From Actinidia chinensis (Eukaryota; Streptophyta; Magnoliopsida; Ericales; Actinidiaceae), in the NCBI GenBank assembly GCA_009663005.1, contig CM018905.1, positions 5,619,714 through 5,632,213 on the forward strand: a DNA stretch of 12,500 bases, given 5' to 3'. Positions 8,290 through 12,500 of this stretch are shown here, one piece after another. How positions within the stretch are numbered: position 1 is the first letter of the stretch; the number at the start of each line of letters is the position of its first letter. The notes below the pieces were generated by a model that had not been told where the DNA came from, ran no database searches, and worked only from the letters and a program-made list of their open reading frames with translations. The translations under genes and the position numbers were made by a program.

Positions 8290-9280
8290 TAAACAAAGGT
8301 TCTGTCAAAAGAATAGAGCCAAGCTACTGGAAACATAGGCAAATCTCGACCGAAGTCAAATTCGGTCCAACCAAAGGTTTTGAAATCTTCAACCGAAGTT
8401 CAGAAAATAAAAACAAAGCACAAAACAGAGAACAGAGCCAACCACTGGAAACACAGGCAAATCTCGACCGAAGTCAAATTCAGTCCGACCGAAGGTTCTG
8501 ATATCTTCAACCGAAGTTCAGAAAATAAAAACAAAAGCACAAAACAGAGAACAGAGCCAAGTTACTGGAAACATAGGCAAAACTCAACCGAAGACAAAGT
8601 TCAGTCTGACCGAAGTTTGGAAAATGTGCTGAAGTTTTGAATTTCAAACTACACGTTGATATCACAGATCCAACGGCTTAAATCAAATCAGAATGGCTCC
8701 TTCTAGTACATTTAATGTTGCAATGTCTCTTTTGAGTTTGGTTCTTTAAAAGTCAACCCTTGGGGTTGTTGGGAATTCATTGAAGTGATCTTAACTTGTT
8801 CTCTCCCTAACATTCAACACTTCAATCCTTCTTGAGTATTCATCGTGAGTTTTTAATTAAGATAAAAGATAAATAGAAATTTGTATCACTCTAGATAAGA
8901 GAGCTATTGTCGTATCTATTACATTCGATCTAGAGTGAGTGAGATTTATACACTTCATTCATTATATCCATTGAAAAATCACATTGAGTGATTGAAAGAA
9001 ATACAAGGGTAGGAGACTCTTCAAGACTAGGGGTGCTCTAGTGTGTAACGATTTAACAAGAACCCGCAAGCTTGTTGAAGATAGTTAAATCCCAAAGAGT
9101 TCTTGGTGAAGTGGACGTAGGCCCGTTTTGGCTGAACCACTATAAAATCATTTGCAATCTCTTCCCTCTACTCTTTATTGCTTTGTTGTTTATTTATATA
9201 ACTAGGTTGAATAGAATTGCATATTAGGTTAATTGATAGTTGGTCATTAAGTGAAGCAAATCTATTTCACCCCCTCATAG
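8290..9280 (+). mobile_element. Solo or truncated Ty1/Copia-like LTR
   Basis: The block resembles long terminal repeats of plant Copia elements of the SIRE/Maximus kind. Features in order are a tandem array rich in ACCGAAG (upstream part), CCAACGGCTTAAATCAAATC near 8670-8690, GAAGTGGACGTAGGCCCG followed by TTTTGGCTGAACCACTATAA at 9108-9145, and CAAATCTATTTCACCCCCTC at 9257-9276. The GGACGTAGGC...CTGAACCAC and TTCACCCCC motifs are, in my recollection, typical near the 3' part of such LTRs, which sets plus orientation. No gag-pol coding sequence or primer-binding site follows, so a solo LTR from recombination or a truncated copy is likely. The exact TG and CA ends were not found, so both boundaries are approximate. 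Confidence 0.6.
8312..8640. repeat. Tandem repeat, 119-bp period, about 2.8 copies
   Basis: The same landmarks recur at a spacing of 119 bp. AGAGCC occurs at 8315, 8434 and 8553, each followed by ACTGGAAACA and AGGCAAA. Each copy carries ACCGAAG motifs and, in copies one and two, CTTCAACCGAAGTTCAGAAA and AATAAAAACAAA. The third copy is truncated after GACCGAAGTTTGG. It seems to be internal to the upstream region of the LTR-like block. The open frame across it (8380-8640) is a by-product: 119 is not a multiple of three, so the copies are read in different frames. Confidence 0.9.
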
Positions 9281-9353
9281 TTTGCTTTCTAGCTAATAGT
9301 ACTTGTTCTTTCGAAACTAATGATATTTTGTCTGAAGTTTATTTATCTTAATG
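9281..9353. other. Short spacer, nothing recognised
   Basis: Follows the end of the LTR-like block. There is no tRNA-complementary primer-binding site visible, and the inverted-repeat element starts at its right edge. Confidence 0.4.
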
Positions 9354-9470
9354 GAAAATGCTATAGTCACCGCGTATGTTACCTCAATGTTTACTGCACT
9401 TATCAAAACGGCATCGTTTTGGATTTAAAAATAAATAAATAATAAAAGCCAGAATTGATCGTAGCATTTC
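9354..9470 (+). repeat. Terminal sub-unit of left arm with its own inverted ends
   Basis: The first 117 bases of the left arm start AAATGCTATAGTCA and end TTGATCGTAGCATTTC, so the ends are inverted copies of each other. It looks like a MITE-sized unit at the tip of the larger inverted repeat. Confidence 0.7.
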
Positions 9471-9504
9471 TTGCTTTGAAATGCTTTTGTTCGTCCGAAG
9501 AGAG

Positions 9505-9560
9505 ATAGAGAGAGAGCGCTCCGATGACTACCCCTTACCAGGTAACATTCTCTCTCTATA
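9505..9560. repeat. Short hairpin in the left-arm insertion
   Basis: ATAGAGAGAGAG at 9505-9516 pairs with CTCTCTCTAT at 9550-9559 around about 33 bases of unique sequence (GCGCTCCGATGACTACCCCT and on). This lies in the part of the left arm that the right arm lacks. Confidence 0.6.
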
Positions 9561-10137
9561 TATATACATAAATATACGTATGTGTGTGTATATATAGAGA
9601 GATTGGAATCCATCAGGTTTCAGTCCAAATTCAATTTTTTTTGGGGGGAGGGAGGGGGCTTATGCTGATATTTCCATAAAATCGTTTTGGAAGTTGTTGT
9701 GGGTTAACAAAACAATCTTTTGAAAAACTGATTCGTGAACATAAACAAAAAGATCCTAAAATTGTTCTAGGACCGAAGTAAAATGGAATCCATCAGAAAG
9801 TCACAAGGCAAACCACGTTAAATGCAAAATAATTGCCTACCAGGGAAGGACCGAGTATGGAATGTCTAACCAATAAGCTCAGCTAGACAATAATACCTCC
9901 CTTCTATTTACCATTTCTCTCTAGGAATCCCTTGATAATGGAAGGTAGAGCGAAACTTGACCTCAACATAAGAAAAGTTACATAAACTCACAACAACTCC
10001 CAAAATGATTTTATGAAAAAATCAGCATAGCCCCCCTCCTCCCCTCCAAAAAATTGAATATGGAAAACCATGATGGATTCCAATCTCTATATATATACAC
10101 ATCTCTCTTCAGACGAACAGAAGCATTTCAAACTGAG

Positions 10138-10252
10138 AAATGCTACAGTCAATTCTGACTTTTATTTATTTATTTATTTTAAATTCAAAATGATATTATT
10201 TTGATAAGTGCGATAAACATTACGGTAACATACGCGATGACTGTAGCATTTT
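10138..10252 (-). repeat. Terminal sub-unit of right arm with its own inverted ends
   Basis: The matching unit starts AAATGCTACAGTCAATT and ends ATGACTGTAGCATTT. Its two ends pair better than those of the left copy, and it includes a TTTATTTATTTATTTATT run. It is the reverse complement of the left sub-unit. Confidence 0.75.
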
Positions 10253-10258
10253 ATTCCA

Positions 10259-10536
10259 ATGTCCTTCTCTGCAAGGACTTTGCAACTGCACAGGATGACC
10301 ACTTCAGTACTTCTCCATGAATACTCACAACCATCCACTCCAACTGTGCCATTTTTGTTGCCACTTCTATTGTAACATTTATTGACCACCTCTCTCTCTC
10401 TCTCTCTCTCTCTCATAAAAAAGACAATTACATATATCTAATCTGACATATATAAAAGCCTTACGCAGACGTATCTATTTGGGACAACATATGTACAGAG
10501 AGAATAATTGATATTGTATGCAACAATATCAATGTA
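10259..10536. other. Spacer with microsatellite and small hairpin
   Basis: No coding sequence is supported. It contains the CT microsatellite listed separately and a perfect 8-bp stem, GATATTGT/ACAATATC, at 10510-10530 just before the MITE-like element. Confidence 0.5.
10390..10414. repeat. (CT)12 microsatellite
   Basis: An uninterrupted run of CT dinucleotides, likely polymorphic in length. On the minus strand it produces a spurious Arg-Glu repeat. Confidence 0.95.
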
Positions 10537-10828
10537 GGTCCAGTTTGAGTTAAAAAAAACATTAGTTTTTCAGCTTCTTTTGATTTCCGTGTAAATTTTT
10601 TTTAGATTAAAATATTATATTTTTTTGATTTGTCTTGATGAGAGAAATATAAAAATATAAAAAAAATTAAATTATATAAAAAAAAAATTATATTTTTGCA
10701 CTTCACTCGTCAAGAGAACTCGAAAAACTATAAAATTTTGATCAATCAATTAAAAAAATTCACTAAAAACCAAAAACCAAAAAACTAAAATAACTAAAAA
10801 CCAAAAAATTATTAACCTAAACTGGGCC
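10537..10828. mobile_element. Palindromic MITE-like element
   Basis: The ends GGTCCAGTTTGAGTTAA (10537-10553) and, on the minus strand, GGCCCAGTTTAGGTTAA (from 10828) match at 14 of 17 positions. Inner parts pair as well: TCTTGATGAGAGAAATATAA near 10637 with CTCTTGACGAGTGAAGTGCA read on the minus strand from near 10716, each followed by AAAATATA. The element is AT-rich, has no coding capacity and is about 290 bp, all usual for a MITE. A target-site duplication was not found, so the superfamily is not assigned. Confidence 0.7.
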
Positions 10829-11815
10829 AAACTCTGCTAGCAAGGGATATACATACATTTATCTATAATATAAGACACATAAGTTTTTAAATCTTACAAA
10901 CTATCTCGTACTATCTACGGTTATAATCCATTTGAATTAATCCAATAACTGAGACTTCACATTAGACTATTTTTTTCTCCAAAATAATATTACTTTCTCT
11001 TTTTCAAAAGTGTGAGACCCACATATGTTGTGATCCAATGATTAAAAAATCTCTAAAGCTGAGCATATTTTTTATCAATTTGATCATTTTTTTAGTCTGA
11101 CCCACACCCAAAAAAACTAAAACACTCATTTATTTTTCTCTCATTTCTCCCAAACTAGCAATACTTTTTTAAAATCATTATACTTTCTAATTTGTTATCC
11201 ATGTAATGTATCTCTTATCTGACGTTTATAAATTATCTATTTTTTAGGTTGTAAAATTCTAATCAGTAAGCCTAAAAAATGGCCTTTTTTTAGTATAATG
11301 CCTATGGGCATGAACAATTACTAATATATATATATATATATATTCACTGTGAAATTCAACCTGGAGAGGGAGGGTAGCAACTTCATCATGGTATTCATTT
11401 TATTAGTTTTCTGTTGTCATTTTATACTTTTTTTATCCTTCTTCTGTTTGAATAAGAATCTTTTGCAAGTGGATCTATGCATGTATGTATGGACTAGTGT
11501 AGAACTACAAATCCAATGAAATTCTATTATCGACATTTGAATGCAGTTAATGGTGGATGAATTATATATCCGTTGAACTAATAATTCTACACAATATTAG
11601 ATAAAGAATTATATTACACAATATTTGAGGGGATTGGTAGTAGGAATCCTCCCACTATTTTTCTGTAATTTATATTACCATATTTTATATGAGTCTGACC
11701 TCGGTGTGTATATTTGTGTATTGATACTAACTATTAAATTAGATTTAATGATATGGTTGTTAGAATTTAGACTTTGGACAGTTTGTTTTGTAAGGTTCAT
11801 CAAAAACACGCGGCT
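10829..11815. other. AT-rich intergenic sequence
   Basis: Nearly 1 kb with no gene or clear repeat ends, apart from the TA microsatellite listed separately. The hydrophobic open frame at 11625-11834 has no recognisable domain, no coding context and AT-driven composition, and is not called a gene. Confidence 0.5.
11324..11343. repeat. (AT)n microsatellite
   Basis: About ten uninterrupted AT units in an AT-rich context. Confidence 0.9.
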
Positions 11816-12235
11816 CATGGCCCGATCAGGTTAAGCGGGCTTTGACCCGGTCTATAGCCCAAAAAGCTCAAGTTCGACTCAAGTTCAAATAGTATGAGAT
11901 GGGTCTGGATTCAATTTTGAAATGCATTAATTTTTTATAATATTTTAGATTTTATATATAAAGAATCAATATCTATGGATGATTTCATGCAATTATGCAT
12001 TAATTTTTTTATCTTTGATATTTTTAATCTTTTAATTTAGAATAAAATGTATTTTTTTAAAAAAATATTTAAAAGCCCGTAGGCTCAGGCCCCTTAAGAC
12101 CTGTGAATAGGGCTTGAGTCTCATCTTTTGGCCTATGGGCGGGCGCAGCTCAGCCTATTGACCAGTCAAAGTCCATTAAGCTTGGTCCAATAAAAAATGG
12201 GCCTGGCCAACATGACCCGGCTAATTGACGACCCT
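11816..12235. mobile_element. Degenerate MITE-like element with GC-rich inverted ends
   Basis: The two ends are GC-rich and partly inverted, and the centre is AT-rich. At the left, GGGCTTTGACCCGGTCTATA (11837-11856) pairs with GGACTTTGACTGGTCAATAG read on the minus strand from 12173. The right extremity on the minus strand reads GGGTCGTCAATTAGCCGGGT (from about 12232), a text typical of plant repeats ending in GGGTCG or GGGCCGGGTC. The centre holds two copies of ATGCATTAATTTTTT near 11922 and 11995. No coding sequence is seen and the outer limits are approximate. Confidence 0.5.
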
Positions 12236-12419
12236 TACTATTTTAGACCCAAATTTTGGGTGAGTCTCGGTTATAAAGTAAAGTGAACCATACGTGGAGT
12301 GTGTTCTCCCTCGCAAGGAGATAACCGCAATGTATTAATTTGTCAAAAAACGAATAAGTACTGAATGAAAAATTATTCATCAAACACCATGAAATTAAAA
12401 TTTGAGTAAAATAAGTTGA
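12236..12419. other. Spacer, nothing recognised
   Basis: AT-rich sequence without coding, repeat or RNA signals that I can support. Confidence 0.4.
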
Positions 12420-12460
12420 GTCTCATATCGGAGTAAGAAAATTTTTCAATGGGTATTTAA
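12420..12460 (+). promoter_or_regulatory. Degenerate USE plus TATA-like motif
   Basis: GTCTCATATCG at 12420-12430 matches the plant snRNA upstream element RTCCCACATCG at 9 of 11 positions. TATTTAA follows at 12454-12460, 23 bases later, which is the spacing known for Pol III-type plant snRNA genes. However, the 40 bases downstream do not resemble U6 or U3. Very similar text (a CCCACATCGG block, then a TATTTAAGTG-like block) also occurs in plant LTRs and other repeats, so this is more likely a repeat fragment cut by the window edge. Confidence 0.2.
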
Positions 12461-12500
12461 GTGTTTGGTTTGTACTATGAGGTTGGACCCTTGAAGCACC

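Larger units (their letters stand above)
9354..10258. mobile_element. Long inverted-repeat (foldback/MITE-like) element
   Basis: Two arms are reverse complements of each other. The left runs about 9354-9709 and the right about 9985-10258. The left arm begins AAAATGCTATAGTCACCGCG and the right arm, read inward on the minus strand, begins AAAATGCTACAGTCATCGCG. Further matches include CGTATGTTACC, CACTTATCAAAA, GTTCGTC/TGAAGAGAGAT, TTGGAATCCATCA, TCAATTTTTT with a G-rich run, TATGCTGAT and GTTGTTGTGGG. The left arm carries about 80 extra bases of GA, CT, TA and TG repeat plus unique sequence (about 9507-9588). The loop of about 275 bp has no coding sequence. A perfect target-site duplication could not be assigned, so the superfamily is open; Mutator-like or hAT-like non-autonomous elements are possible. 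Confidence 0.85.

Noticed and set aside
8312..8640. Possible CRISPR-like repeat array
   Set aside because: The repeats are contiguous 119-bp tandem units without spacers and the DNA is plant nuclear, so this is a minisatellite in an LTR-like block.
8380..8640. Open frame encoding a Lys- and Thr-rich repeat protein
   Set aside because: It follows the tandem repeat, and the 119-bp period puts each copy in a different frame, so the protein is not repeated in a meaningful way.
6102..9280. Treating the Gypsy gag and the LTR-like block as one element
   Set aside because: The gag belongs to the Ty3/Gypsy group whereas the LTR motifs look Copia-type, and no matching LTR lies upstream of the gag.
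9354..10258. Calling the inverted repeat a miRNA gene
   Set aside because: The arms are far longer than a typical miRNA precursor and have transposon-like ends. No small-RNA evidence can be read from the sequence.
10174..10416. Minus-strand open frame starting with an Arg-Glu repeat
   Set aside because: The repeat is the translation of the CT microsatellite, and the rest runs into the inverted-repeat element.
11625..11834. Hydrophobic open frame that could be a small membrane protein
   Set aside because: AT-rich DNA readily gives Leu, Ile and Phe codons. There is no conserved motif or gene context.
12420..12500. Calling a U6 or U3 snRNA gene
   Set aside because: The sequence after the TATA-like box does not match the start of either RNA, and the upstream element has two mismatches.

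Overview
The window looks like nuclear DNA from a flowering plant, most likely a eudicot. It is AT-rich and gene-poor, full of short homopolymers and microsatellites, and packed with decayed plant transposable elements. The plant assignment rests on recognisable plant families: a hAT transposase of the zinc-finger MYM-type-like group, a Ty3/Gypsy gag, a Ty1/Copia-like LTR, a LINE tail, MITE-like inverted repeats, and a broken plant wax-synthase-like MBOAT gene. I see no intact protein-coding gene, no tRNA or rRNA gene, and no CRISPR array. Every recognised coding sequence is a pseudogene.

Layout. Bases 1-233 are AT-rich with no feature. A deleted hAT element lies at about 234-1391 and carries the C-terminal third of its transposase with frameshifts and stops. 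Bases 1613-2716 hold short gene-like islands with splice-like borders that could be remnants of exons from an unrecognised gene. A C12-A12 tract lies at 3035-3058 and an unrecognised higher-GC patch at 3230-3480. A 5'-truncated LINE tail at 4126-4316 is bounded by a 10-bp target-site duplication. On the minus strand, 4378-5493 is a near full-length but heavily frameshifted wax synthase/long-chain-alcohol O-fatty-acyltransferase pseudogene, in which the conserved MBOAT histidine is replaced by glutamine.

Bases 6102-7680 are a Ty3/Gypsy gag remnant that stops just where the protease active site would begin. Bases 8290-9280 look like a solo or truncated Copia-type LTR in plus orientation, with a 119-bp tandem array in its upstream part. 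Bases 9354-10258 form a long inverted-repeat element of about 0.9 kb; each end is itself a unit of about 115 bp with inverted termini. A CT microsatellite follows, then a palindromic MITE at 10537-10828, a TA microsatellite, and a degenerate GC-ended MITE-like element at about 11816-12235. The last 80 bases hold a degenerate USE/TATA-like motif of the kind found in plant snRNA promoters and in some plant repeats.

The genes do not work together. This is a graveyard region whose main biological content is one dead lipid-metabolism gene and successive transposon insertions. The most distinctive items are the histidine-less MBOAT pseudogene and the nested inverted-repeat element.
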